NCBI GenBank assembly: GCA_008932935.1
Contig: WBXD01000006.1
Span: 1-39,514 of the forward strand
DNA length: 39,514 nucleotides
Source of the DNA: Verrucomicrobiota bacterium
GTDB taxonomy: Bacteria; Verrucomicrobiota; Verrucomicrobiia; Verrucomicrobiales; Akkermansiaceae
Reading direction: 5' to 3'
Position numbers and translations under genes: made by a program. The notes under the pieces were generated by a model. It searched no databases. It was not told the DNA's origin and was given only the letters and a program-made list of their open reading frames with translations. Positions within the stretch are counted from its first letter, which is position 1, and each line of letters opens with the position of its first letter. Positions 1 to 8,265 of this stretch are shown here, one piece after another.

Positions 1-327
1 CAGAACAGTATATTCTGCGACGGGTGGTTATTGATCGCGACGGGTCGCCTTACGTTGCGAATACTGGAGTATGCGAGGGCAAAGTGTGTGGTTCCGATGC
101 CCTTTACAAGTCAAAAATTGCAGATGGCATGCGGGTTCATCCGGGATTTCAGCGTCACGCGTTTGGGAGAGCAGCGGAGGCTCGAGGCAGGCTGGCCGAC
201 CGTTTTTCTCAATATCAGAGGACTTGTCGGGACCAGTCCGTTGCGGAGTGGGGTTGCGTGCGTTACAGCGTGGTGTAGGGGGAAAGTCTAGGGCGGGCTG
301 GAAATTGGAGTCCGCCCAACCGTGGGA
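1..327. other. Left-edge region without recognisable gene
   Basis: Several short open frames overlap here in all plus-strand frames, but none resembles a known family or has a clear ribosome-binding site. The region lies just beyond the 3' end of the integron integrase. I looked for integron recombination sites (paired RYYYAAC/GTTRRRY cores with an imperfect palindrome) and saw none that I can defend. Confidence 0.4.
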
Positions 328-1743
328 TCAGGAGTCGAGAGGGCTGCGGACGCTGAGGCCGGGTTTGTTAAGGACGTGGGTGTAGATCTGGGTGGTGGTG
401 ACGTGGGCGTGACCTAACAACTCCTGGACGGTGCGCAGGTCGTAGTGGTCTTCAAGCAACCGTGTGGCGAAGCAGTGACGTAGGGTGTGCGGGGTGGCGG
501 GCTTGGTGATGCCGGCGGCAATGACAGCGTCGTGCATAGGGCGCTGGATGACGTGCTCGCCTTGGTGATGGCGGCGGACGATTTTGGTGCGAGGATCAGT
601 GGAGAGATCGGCAGCGGGGAAGAGCCAGAACCAAGGCCATTGTTTGCCGGCGTTGGGGTATTTGGCGTCCAAGCCGAAGGGCATGAAGACGCCGGGAAGG
701 TTTTGGGCGCGGTCCTTATCGAAGAGTTGGCGGGCGTCAGCGAGTTGATGGCGGAGTGGGTCAGCCAGCGAGTCCGGGAGCATGGTGACACGGTCCTTGC
801 CGCCCTTGCCAAAGCGGATGTGGATGGAGCGGCAGGCGAAGTCGAGGTCTTTGACGCGAAGCGAAAGCATCTCGTTGAGGCGCATGCCGGAGCCGTAAAG
901 AAGCCGGGCCATGAGGAGCGGGAGGGATTCGAGGTGCTCAAAGACGCGGAGGGTTTCGTCTTTAGTGAGGACGAGGGGGAGGCGTTGCTGGTATTTTGCG
1001 CGGACGAATGGGTCGAGCTCGCCGACTGGGATGTGCAAGACGTGGCGGTAGAAAAAGACGATGGCGTTGAGAGCTTGGTTTTGGGTTGGCGGGGCCACAT
1101 TGCGTTCCATGGCGAGGAAGGAGAGGAACGGGGTGATGGCTGCGGGCACGAATTCGGAGAGGGAGCGGTTTTGGTGGAAATCGCAGAACCGGTTGACCCA
1201 GCCGAGGTAGGTGTTTTCGGTGCGCAGAGAATAGCCGCGCATGCGGATGGCAGCTCGTGTGGACTCGATGAAACGGGCGACTTCGGCGGTGTTCTCCGGC
1301 AACGGGTGGATCGGGTCGGATGGCAAGAGAGTCGGCACAGTCCCGGCGGCGTGCGGAGCGGGGGTGTTGAGTTGCCCTGTAGAGGACGGGTCGTGGCGAC
1401 GATGATCGGCTTCCAGGTTACGGGATTGATTGGCAAGGCCCCGCCAGTCATAGGCAGCGGCCCATGGAAGGTTGAGGATCTCACGGGCAAGAATACGCAC
1501 GGCAGACACCGCCTGCCGATACTGCCAGTTGTAAATGAGGGGGGTACGGCCGAGATCGGCGAAAAACCCGGTGGTCGCTGCGGCACTTCGATCGCCACCA
1601 GCTTTGATCCAGTCCTCGGTCCAGCGGACGTAATAGCCACGGACGGCAGGTTTGATGGACCGCGCGGCAAGGAGCTGGAGGAACAGCAGGCGAGGCGGGG
1701 AGGGAGGCTGACCATCCGACGGGGGGACTGATGGCGAGTTCAT
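328..1743 (-). CDS. intI: Integron integrase (IntI family tyrosine recombinase) with N-terminal extension
   Basis: This tyrosine recombinase would insert and excise gene cassettes by attI x attC recombination. The C-terminal half carries the catalytic set: Arg in YGSGMRLNE, the HTLRHCFAT box, [14 protein letters not shown] with the nucleophilic Tyr, and the terminal SPLD. The insert that separates IntI from other Xer-like recombinases is present ([17 protein letters not shown] followed by [13 protein letters not shown]). At 471 aa it is well above the roughly 320-340 aa of class 1-3 IntI. The extra N-terminal part (about residues 20-110, [29 protein letters not shown]) looks like a further SAM-like DNA-binding module, which I recall from PVC integrases. 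The start is the ATG at 1741-1743. A CACAC-TAG-GTGTG inverted repeat lies just upstream. No cassette array is visible in the window, so function as an integron platform is inferred. Confidence 0.92.
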   Translation of the reverse strand: MNSPSVPPSDGQPPSPPRLLFLQLLAARSIKPAVRGYYVRWTEDWIKAGGDRSAAATTGFFADLGRTPLIYNWQYRQAVSAVRILAREILNLPWAAAYDWRGLANQSRNLEADHRRHDPSSTGQLNTPAPHAAGTVPTLLPSDPIHPLPENTAEVARFIESTRAAIRMRGYSLRTENTYLGWVNRFCDFHQNRSLSEFVPAAITPFLSFLAMERNVAPPTQNQALNAIVFFYRHVLHIPVGELDPFVRAKYQQRLPLVLTKDETLRVFEHLESLPLLMARLLYGSGMRLNEMLSLRVKDLDFACRSIHIRFGKGGKDRVTMLPDSLADPLRHQLADARQLFDKDRAQNLPGVFMPFGLDAKYPNAGKQWPWFWLFPAADLSTDPRTKIVRRHHQGEHVIQRPMHDAVIAAGITKPATPHTLRHCFATRLLEDHYDLRTVQELLGHAHVTTTQIYTHVLNKPGLSVRSPLDS

Positions 1744-1748
1744 GCGAA

Positions 1749-1761
1749 CACACTAGGTGTG
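1749..1761. promoter_or_regulatory. Inverted repeat upstream of intI, possible operator
   Basis: CACAC-TAG-GTGTG is a perfect 5-bp inverted repeat lying 6 bp upstream of the integrase start codon. Integron integrases are SOS-controlled through LexA in several lineages, so a repressor site here is plausible. The sequence is not the E. coli LexA box and I cannot name the regulator. Confidence 0.3.
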
Positions 1762-1808
1762 CATCGGAACAACACAAGGGGGAAGCTGGCTTTTTCTAGT
1801 GATAGTAA

Positions 1809-1883
1809 GCACGGGCTGAAGAATGCGCGGCAGGATGCCGCACACAGCGGGCGGGACGCCGGCGCTCCCCAAGGAATTGCCAG
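1809..1883 (+). repeat. REP family F1, intergenic copy A
   Basis: This 75-bp element is shared almost base for base with 2482-2556. It contains GCGGCAGGATGCCGC and a second, slightly mismatched GC-rich hairpin, followed by the GCTCCCC tail. The hairpin plus tail is the same module that flanks the transposase domain inside alaS (25337-25385 and 25913-25962). The copy sits exactly where homology of the following integrase fragment to IntI ends. Confidence 0.85.
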
Positions 1884-1902
1884 TCCTCAAGAAGGGCTGG
1901 AG

Positions 1903-2244
1903 CGGAAAATGTCGCGGTCCGGGGAGCGGTGGGAATGGTTCTGGATATTTCCGGCTGACCAATTGTCAAAGGATCCAGAGTCAGGGGTGACTCGGCGGCA
2001 TCATTTGCTTCCCGATGGGTATGGAGAAGCGGTGCGGCGGGCGGCGGAGGCGGCAGGAATCGCCAAGAGGGTGACGACTCACGCGCTGCGGCATTCGTTT
2101 GCAACCCATTTGCTGGAGGGCGGCACCGATCTGCGGACCATCCAGGAGTTGCTAGGTCATGAAGACGTGCGCACCACGGAGATTTACACGCATGTGGCAA
2201 CCGGGGTGAACGGTTGCGGGGCGCGCAGTCCGCTTGATGGGTAG
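1903..2244 (+). pseudogene. Truncated integron integrase (C-terminal remnant)
   Basis: The open frame runs from about 1759 to 2244, but only the part from about 1903 resembles Int[21 protein letters not shown], then [18 protein letters not shown] and [14 protein letters not shown], ending in RSPLDG. That covers the IntI-specific insert, the HxxR box and the tyrosine. The N-terminal domain and the first catalytic arginine are missing, so it should be inactive. It is on the opposite strand from the intact integrase and is clearly diverged from it, so it is not a recent inverted duplication. The upstream 5' part of the frame is a translated REP (1809-1883), which suggests that the break is at or near the REP. 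The exact limit of homology is estimated by eye. Confidence 0.8.
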
Positions 2245-2592
2245 GGACGGCGGCCACCATGGGCTGGTGTGACGTGTTCGAGGGTAAATTCCTCGGTGCC
2301 AAAGACCTTTTTGGTAGGAAGACAGAAGACACAAGACGCGGGATGCGAGACGCAAGATGGGATGCTAACATTGACTGGGCACGGGCTGAAGAGGAGGCCC
2401 GGGCGGGGTCTAAGGCCCGGGCAGCGGCACGACCCGGTGCTTGTTGCCCTTGCCATCGTGGACGATGCTAACATTGACTGGGCACGGGCTGAAGAGTGTG
2501 CGGCAGGATGCCGCACACAGCCGGCGGGACGCCGGCGCTCCCCATGGGATTGCCAGGCGGTGATGGAGTCGGCGCCGCGATGGCAGGCATAT
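2245..2592. repeat. Intergenic repeat cluster with 33-bp direct repeat
   Basis: No gene is supported here. A 33-bp sequence beginning GATGCTAACATTGACTGGGC occurs at 2361-2393 and again at 2464-2496, spaced 103 bp; the second copy runs directly into the F1 REP at 2482-2556. A GACAGAAGACACAAGACGC stretch near 2322 resembles the repeat at 3195-3219. The block looks like accumulated short repeats beside the integron remnant. Confidence 0.75.
2482..2556 (+). repeat. REP family F1, intergenic copy B
   Basis: This is the second intergenic copy of the F1 element. Hairpin one is TGTGCGGCA-GGA-TGCCGCACA and hairpin two is GCCGGCG-GGA-CGCCGGC, followed by GCTCCCC. Both hairpins are perfect and have a GGA loop. 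It lies between the integrase remnant and the 3' end of the minus-strand membrane protein gene. Confidence 0.88.
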
Positions 2593-3156
2593 TCAGAGCA
2601 TCTGCAACACCCGCGGCAGCGCCTCACACCAAGCGCGAGCGATGGCGGCCTGAATCACCGCGTCCTCATCATCGCTGCGGATGAAAGCACGGGCCTCGCG
2701 CAGGGAGCGTGCGGCGCGGCTGATGGCGCGCAATTCCTCACCCAGCGTGAGCAAACCAAACGCGGTGGCCAGCGCCGTGGCCGCGATGAAAATGGCGATG
2801 GCACCGGCCACCGGGATTTTTGCCAGAATCAAGGCAAACACCGCCACCATCGCACTGAACGGCGGCACCGCCAGTCCGAAGCGGCGGGTCGACTCGCGGG
2901 CGGCGGCACGTTTCGGGTCGTCGCGCTGCCACTGGGCGAGAGCGGCGAGCCGCAGCCGGTAGCCCAACTCGCCGGCCGGGGCGTCCTGGCTGGCGGGCAT
3001 CAGCGGACCATCGCCGAGGGCGTGGTCCCAGCGGGCTTGGTCGCAGCGGCAGGGCCGGCCGCCCAAGGCCGTGAGCACGCGGGTGCCAAACCACCAGCGC
3101 AGCAGCAAGGCCGCGCCAATCGGCAGGATCGAAAATATCATCAGTAAGCGCCACAT
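2593..3156 (-). CDS. Small membrane protein of unknown function
   Basis: The 187-aa product has no family I can name. It starts with a hydrophobic segment (about residues 2-24, LLMIFSILPIGAALLLRWWF). A soluble stretch with CRCDQARWDHALGDG and ELGYRLRLAALAQWQRDDPKRA follows, then a long hydrophobic hairpin (about residues 93-140, FGLAVPPFSAMVAVFALILA and AGAIAIFIAATALATAFGLL), and an amphipathic Arg/Ala-rich C-terminus. Two or three membrane spans with a cytoplasmic tail are likely. The start is the ATG at 3154-3156, where hydrophobicity begins at once. The gene is isolated between repeat-rich stretches and gives no operon clue. It could be a lineage-specific integral membrane protein; the frame is coherent and not antisense to a better gene. 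Confidence 0.6.
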   Translation of the reverse strand: MWRLLMIFSILPIGAALLLRWWFGTRVLTALGGRPCRCDQARWDHALGDGPLMPASQDAPAGELGYRLRLAALAQWQRDDPKRAAARESTRRFGLAVPPFSAMVAVFALILAKIPVAGAIAIFIAATALATAFGLLTLGEELRAISRAARSLREARAFIRSDDEDAVIQAAIARAWCEALPRVLQML

Positions 3157-3194
3157 GGGGGGAGTATAAGTTATAGGTTAGAAGTTATTGGGAA

Positions 3195-3350
<156 letters not shown>

Positions 3351-3362
3351 TTTTCCAAGAAA

Positions 3363-3437
3363 TGCCATGCGCGGCCCGAGGGCTCTGATCTTGTCTTTGA
3401 GCGCAGCGGTCTTGGGTCTTGGAGCGCAGCGGTCTTG
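3363..3437 (+). repeat. Dispersed repeat F6, plus-strand copy
   Basis: This repeat contains two copies of GAGCGCAGCGGTCTTG (3399-3414 and 3422-3437), preceded by TGCCATGCGC and GGCTCTGATCTTG. A diverged copy in the opposite orientation is at about 33064-33136. It sits between the FDVR-type repeat and the 3' end of hrpB. Confidence 0.65.
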
Positions 3438-3445
3438 CGTCTTCT

Positions 3446-6025
3446 TCATGACTTTGGTTTTACCCATGTTTTTGGATCGTCGGGCCAGGGGTGGCGCGGG
3501 TAGCGGCCGGCGACTTGCTTTTTCATCTGGGCATAACCGCTTTGCCAGAAACCGCCGAGGTCCTTGGTCATCTGCCAGGGTTTTTGGCCGGGCGTTAGAA
3601 TGTGCACCAGCAAGGGAACCCGGCCATTGGCGATGCACGGCGTGCTCCAAATGCCAAACAAATGCGAGATGCGGATAGAGATGAATGGATCAGCAGCATC
3701 GGCATAGGTGATTTTAGCGGTTTGGCCGTTGGGCAGAGTGATGCGCTCGGGGCAATAGGCGTCCAGCGCCGCACGCTGGGCCGCGCTGAGCCATTCGTGC
3801 AGCACCCGCCAGACGTTGGCCTCCTTGATTTCCTTGTAGCTAACAGATCCGTGGCAGATCTGGGCGATCGCGGCGCAGCGGTCGTCATCCGACCACCCAG
3901 GCATGCCGAGTTCGGGCATCCAGCGGCCCAATGACGCCAGGCGCGCGGTCCATTGCTCGACCGAGTGATCCCAGTTTTTGAGGGTGAGTTCGCCGGCGAG
4001 CACGCGGGCGGCGAGCAATTCCGCCGCCTGATCGAGATTGACGTTGTGATCGCTCTCCTTCGCCTCGATGACCAGATCACGGAAGCGTGTTTCCTTGCGC
4101 GCCACCACCCGCTTGCGCGGTTCGTCGTAGGCGGCACCGTTTGTTATAGTTAGATCAGCGGAAAACACCTCGGCGAGCCAGGCGGGGTCGATGCCGGTGG
4201 CGCGGCGCAGATGCACGATGACCTCGCGGGCCTCCACCTCGGTGATTTCCGCGGCGACGAAGGCCGGGGCATTTCTAACACACGAATCATCGTCGAGCTT
4301 GCCGCGACGGTTGCCCACCAAGCGGCAAGCGAGTGAGCTTTGACTCGAACGAATGGCTAGATGATCACTGAAGGCGGCGAGCATCGCTTTGCCGACATTT
4401 TCACGATGCGCGTGAAAGTCGATAGGTTGGCAGCGCCAGCCGAAGCGTTTGGCCAGGGCGAGCAGGCGCTCGAAGCCTTGGGCTATTTCGCGGGCACCGC
4501 GGGAGAGTATACCGCGCGGGGCGCACCACACGGCGTCGAAGGAGACGGCTTGGGCTGCATCAAAGGCGCGCCACTCGCCGGCAAAATCGGATCCGTCATC
4601 CGGATAGATAAACTCCTTGCGGCCACCACTGCCGGGTTTTCCGGTGAAAATTCCTTCGCCCTGCACCGCGGCAGCGATGAAGGCCGTCTCGCTCACGCAG
4701 CCGTACTCGTGGCCGGCAAGCATCAGGCGGGAAAACCGCGGTTCGAGCGGCAGGGCGGCCATCTGGCGGCCTTCGTCGGTGGGCTCGCCCGCTGCGTTGA
4801 GCGCGCCGAGGTCATGGAGCAGGTGTTCGGCGCGGGCCAGTGCGGGTTCGGCGGGAGCATCGAGCCAGCGGAAGCCCCGCAAGTCCCCCACCCCGGACGT
4901 CTTAAGCAGCAGCGCCGCCTCTGATAGATCGACGCGGTGGATTTCCGGTGCCTCAAACTCGGCACGGCGCGCGTGTTCGGATTGGCTCCACAAGCGGAAA
5001 CAACGGCCGGGAGCGGTGCGCCCGGCACGCCCGGCGCGTTGCTCGGCGGCGGCCCGCGAGATTTTTTTGATAAGCAGCGTATTGATGCCACGGCGCGGCT
5101 CGAAGGCGGCGATGCGAGCCATCCCGGAATCGATCACGGTGCGCACGCCATCGATGGTGATGGAGGTTTCCGCCACGTTGGTGGCGACGATGATCTTCGG
5201 CCGCGGACCGGGCGTGATCGCCGCCTCCTGGGCGGCCGGCGGCAAGGTGCTGTACAACGGATAGATATCCCACCCGCGAGCCGCGGAATTGTTTTCCAAC
5301 AATTCGATGGTCCGCCGGATCTCATGAGTACCAGGCAGAAACATCAAGATGTCGCCAGCATCGGTTAGACTCATTGCCTCGCGACAAACCCCGGCCATGC
5401 GCTCCCAGATAGGCAACTCCCGCGGCGGACCGCCGCGGCGGTCGTTAGTTGCTGGATACTCGGGGCGGTAAAGAACATCCACCGGATAGACCCGGCCGCC
5501 GGCTTCCAGCGCGTGCACCGGAGCGAGAAACTCGGCCAGCCCGGCGGTTTCCAGGGTGGCCGACATCACCACCACCCGCAGTTCGGGTCGCGGGCCGTCC
5601 TGAAGGTTGAGGCAACGGGCCAGCGCCATATCCACTGCCAGCCGCCGCTCGTGAAACTCATCGAAGATGACCGCGCCCACCCCGTGCAATTGCGCATCGT
5701 CCTGCAACCAGCGCTGGAATACCCCGTCAGTTAGATAGATGATGCGCGTGTCGTCGCGGTAACGACTGTCGAAGCGCACCGCGTAGCCGACGTCATGACC
5801 GAGCGGCGAGCCGCGTTGTTTGGCAACCCAGCCGGCCAGCAAGCGTGCGGCCATGCGCCGCGGCTCGATGACCAGAATGCGACCCTTCAGCCCCGCGTCG
5901 AGCAGCATGCCGGGGACCGAGGTGCTTTTGCCGGAGCCGGTGGGTGCTTTGAGCAAGACCCGTGAGCGAACGTCGCTGCGCACGACGGCACGCAGGGCAT
6001 CGGCGATTTCAAATACGGGAAGCAT
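3446..6025 (-). CDS. hrpB: ATP-dependent helicase HrpB (DEAH family)
   Basis: The product is an 859-aa DEAH-box helicase. Visible motifs in order are APTGSGKST (Walker A, about residue 30), IFDEFHERRL (DEFH variant of the DEAH box), VVMSATLE (motif III), VATNVAETSITIDG (motif V) and QRAGRAGRTAPG (motif VI). The C-terminus has the HrpB-specific end with GQKPWQMTKDLGGFW and YPRHPWPDDPKTW, which separates it from HrpA. I chose the ATG at 6023-6025 (MLPVFEIADALR) because HrpB proteins begin just before this region; the frame is open further upstream to 6262 but that part is not family-like. The gene is divergent from grpE. HrpB is widespread but its RNA substrate is not well defined. Confidence 0.93.
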   Translation of the reverse strand: MLPVFEIADALRAVVRSDVRSRVLLKAPTGSGKSTSVPGMLLDAGLKGRILVIEPRRMAARLLAGWVAKQRGSPLGHDVGYAVRFDSRYRDDTRIIYLTDGVFQRWLQDDAQLHGVGAVIFDEFHERRLAVDMALARCLNLQDGPRPELRVVVMSATLETAGLAEFLAPVHALEAGGRVYPVDVLYRPEYPATNDRRGGPPRELPIWERMAGVCREAMSLTDAGDILMFLPGTHEIRRTIELLENNSAARGWDIYPLYSTLPPAAQEAAITPGPRPKIIVATNVAETSITIDGVRTVIDSGMARIAAFEPRRGINTLLIKKISRAAAEQRAGRAGRTAPGRCFRLWSQSEHARRAEFEAPEIHRVDLSEAALLLKTSGVGDLRGFRWLDAPAEPALARAEHLLHDLGALNAAGEPTDEGRQMAALPLEPRFSRLMLAGHEYGCVSETAFIAAAVQGEGIFTGKPGSGGRKEFIYPDDGSDFAGEWRAFDAAQAVSFDAVWCAPRGILSRGAREIAQGFERLLALAKRFGWRCQPIDFHAHRENVGKAMLAAFSDHLAIRSSQSSLACRLVGNRRGKLDDDSCVRNAPAFVAAEITEVEAREVIVHLRRATGIDPAWLAEVFSADLTITNGAAYDEPRKRVVARKETRFRDLVIEAKESDHNVNLDQAAELLAARVLAGELTLKNWDHSVEQWTARLASLGRWMPELGMPGWSDDDRCAAIAQICHGSVSYKEIKEANVWRVLHEWLSAAQRAALDAYCPERITLPNGQTAKITYADAADPFISIRISHLFGIWSTPCIANGRVPLLVHILTPGQKPWQMTKDLGGFWQSGYAQMKKQVAGRYPRHPWPDDPKTWVKPKS

Positions 6026-6282
6026 GGGGTGGCATCGGTGAGCGGGTCGACGCCGCAAGCTCGCGGCGCTGAACGACTGATGGCAGAAGCACAGTATATT
6101 TGACAGGAAAATTGGGGTGGCGGCACAGGATGGACTGGCGATGCGCAGGGGCAGCTGATGCCGGCACTCGCTGCAGAAAGTCGGCGTGGATATTGCCCTG
6201 TGCTGACCGACTGCCAGGATGCGGCGAGAGAAATTATGGCGAAGGGTTGACGCCAACGGCACGATGGTGGCAGTTTTCGTGC

Positions 6283-6870
6283 ATGCACGCCGACGCCGAC
6301 CCCGCCGCCCCCGCCGAAATTCCCGACGATGCCACCGAACTGGACCTTCGCCCCAACGGCGAAACCGCGGTGGTCGAGGGACCGGACCCGTGGGAGGAAC
6401 TCGAACAGGAGGCTGCCAAATGGCGTGAAATGGCCCTGCGCACTGCCGCGGAGATGGAAAACCTGCGCAAACGCACGACCCGCGACCGCGAAGACGCCAT
6501 CCGCTACGCCAACCAGCGCCTGCTCGAGGAACTCTTGCCGGTCATCGACAACTTTGAAATGGGCATGCAAGCGGCGGCGCAGGATCCGCAGTCGATGATT
6601 TTCATCGGCATGGAAATGGTGCGCCGCCAGCTCAACGAGTTTCTCAGTTCGCAGGGCGTCGAGGACATCCCCAGCAGCGGCACTTTCGACCCGAACTTGC
6701 ACGACGCCGTGGCCGAGGAAATCTGCAGCGCCGGCGAGGAAGGCCGCGTCCTGCGGGTGACCCGCCGCGGGTTCCGCTTGCGCGATCGCTTGTTGCGTCC
6801 GGCCAGCGTAGTGGTCTCCAAACTGCCCGCCGCCACCCCGCCACCCCTAACCGAAGGAGCTGAAGCCTGA
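6283..6870 (+). CDS. grpE: Nucleotide exchange factor GrpE
   Basis: GrpE releases ADP from DnaK and is the thermosensing co-chaperone of the Hsp70 system. The 195-aa frame has an acidic, Pro/Ala-rich N-terminus, a long helix (EELEQEAAKWREMALRTAAE, then MENLRKRTTRDREDA), the head region LLPVIDNFEMGM, and the C-terminal beta domain with FDPNLHDAVAEE and RVLRVTRRGFRLRDRLLRPA. The family-standard FDP.LHEA and GY...RLLRPA motifs are recognisable. I chose the ATG at 6283 because family similarity and the acidic N-terminus begin there; the open frame extends upstream to 6100 without GrpE features. dnaJ follows after 3 bp, so the two are surely cotranscribed. dnaK is not in the window. Confidence 0.93.
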   Translation: MHADADPAAPAEIPDDATELDLRPNGETAVVEGPDPWEELEQEAAKWREMALRTAAEMENLRKRTTRDREDAIRYANQRLLEELLPVIDNFEMGMQAAAQDPQSMIFIGMEMVRRQLNEFLSSQGVEDIPSSGTFDPNLHDAVAEEICSAGEEGRVLRVTRRGFRLRDRLLRPASVVVSKLPAATPPPLTEGAEA

Positions 6871-6873
6871 GTC

Positions 6874-8028
6874 ATGTCTGCCAAACGCGATTACTACGAA
6901 ATTCTGGGCGTTGCCCGCAATGCCGCCCCGGAGGAGATCAAGAAAGCCTACCGCAAGCTCGCGGTGAAATTTCACCCGGACAAAAACCCCGGCGATCACA
7001 CCGCCGAGGACAAGTTCAAGGAACTCGGCGAAGCCTACGAAGCCCTCAGCTCTCCCGACAAACGCGCCGCCTATGACCGCTATGGCCACGCGGCTTTCTC
7101 CGGCGGTGGCGGCGGCGGCGGTGGTGGCGGCGGTGGCGGTGGCTTCCACGATCCGATGGACATGTTCTCGCAGGTGTTCGGCAGCGCGTTCGGCGGCGGC
7201 TTCGAGGAATTCTTCGGCGGCGGCAGCCGCAAACAACAACGCTCTGGCAAACAACGCGGCAGCGACCTGCGCTACGACCTCGAAATCTCCCTCGAGGAGG
7301 CCGCCAGCGGCGTCGAAAAAGAACTCGAAATCGAGCGCAATGTCCCCTGCGATGCTTGCGCCAGCAAGGGATCGAAAGGCAGCGGCGGCGTCAAAACCTG
7401 CCAATCCTGCGGCGGCCGCGGCGTTGTCACCCGCCAAGCCGGTATTTTCCTCCAGCAAACCACCTGTCCCGAGTGCCGCGGTGCCGGCGAGACGGTGGCC
7501 GACCCCTGCCCGGTATGCCGCGGCGATGGCCGCGTCCAGCGTCCCAGCCGCATCAAGCTGCGGATACCCGCCGGGGTGGATACGGGTACGCGGCTGCGTT
7601 CCTCTGGCCACGGTGATGCGGGAGTGCGCGGCGGTGAAGCCGGCGACCTCTACGTGTTTCTGCACGTGCGCGATCACGATGTGTTCGAGCGCGATGGTGC
7701 CGACCTGTTCTGCGACGTGCCGCTGCCCTTCAGCGTCGCCGCGCTGGGTGGCGAGTTGAAGGTACCATGCCTCGATGGGCGCTCATCTATCAAAATCCCG
7801 GCTGGCACCCAGGGCGGGACGGTATTTCGGCTGCGCGAAAAAGGGATATTGGCGTTGTCCACCAAGCGCCGCGGCGACCTGCATGTCCGCGTGCAGGTTG
7901 AAGTGCCCACCCGCCTCAACAGCGAGCAGCAAGACAAGCTCCGTGCCTTTGCCTCCTCCATCGGCGATCACAACTCGCCCATGCAGGAAGGGTTTTTCCA
8001 AAAAGCCAAGCGCTTCTTCGATTTGTAA
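6874..8028 (+). CDS. dnaJ: Chaperone DnaJ (Hsp40, type I)
   Basis: DnaJ delivers unfolded clients to DnaK and stimulates its ATPase. The 384-aa protein has every type I domain: a J domain with the HPD tripeptide (FHPDKNPGD, about residues 34-42), a glycine-rich linker containing an almost pure Gly run (about residues 76-91, encoded by GGC/GGT repeats), four zinc-binding repeats ([32 protein letters not shown]) and the C-terminal substrate-binding domains. The first zinc repeat has Ser where the usual CXXCXGXG glycine stands, a mild deviation that keeps both cysteines. The start ATG is 3 bp after the grpE stop. Confidence 0.96.
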   Translation: MSAKRDYYEILGVARNAAPEEIKKAYRKLAVKFHPDKNPGDHTAEDKFKELGEAYEALSSPDKRAAYDRYGHAAFSGGGGGGGGGGGGGGFHDPMDMFSQVFGSAFGGGFEEFFGGGSRKQQRSGKQRGSDLRYDLEISLEEAASGVEKELEIERNVPCDACASKGSKGSGGVKTCQSCGGRGVVTRQAGIFLQQTTCPECRGAGETVADPCPVCRGDGRVQRPSRIKLRIPAGVDTGTRLRSSGHGDAGVRGGEAGDLYVFLHVRDHDVFERDGADLFCDVPLPFSVAALGGELKVPCLDGRSSIKIPAGTQGGTVFRLREKGILALSTKRRGDLHVRVQVEVPTRLNSEQQDKLRAFASSIGDHNSPMQEGFFQKAKRFFDL

Positions 8029-8265
8029 GGAGACAAGAGGAGATAGCGAATCCAACAAAGGCGAACCATCCAAAAATTTGCGGCCGTATCAATATGGACT
8101 TGGGCAATTGGGCTGTGTTTTCTTGCCGGTCTCGCGTGGTTGGGAATCAGGCAAACGTCAGACCGGATGCCCGATACTGTTGACTTAGCGCTCTTGATTG
8201 TTTGACAGAGGCTCCTGGCAGGATGCGTGTTCTCCGGCTAGACCGACCGTATTGGCCGGCGCGGC

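Noticed and set aside
487-1731. Long plus-strand open frame antisense to the integron integrase
   Set aside because: The composition is that of a GC-rich shadow frame and it has no family resemblance; the minus-strand frame has full IntI motifs.
328-2600. attC or attI sites near the integrase
   Set aside because: Single CTAAC or GTT cores occur, but I could not pair them into an R''-L''/L'-R' structure, and CTAAC is common throughout the window.
7099-7145. Poly-Gly run in DnaJ as a repeat expansion like those in alaS and ydjC
   Set aside because: A glycine-rich linker is normal in DnaJ, and the run is a simple GGC/GGT stretch without palindrome or REP.
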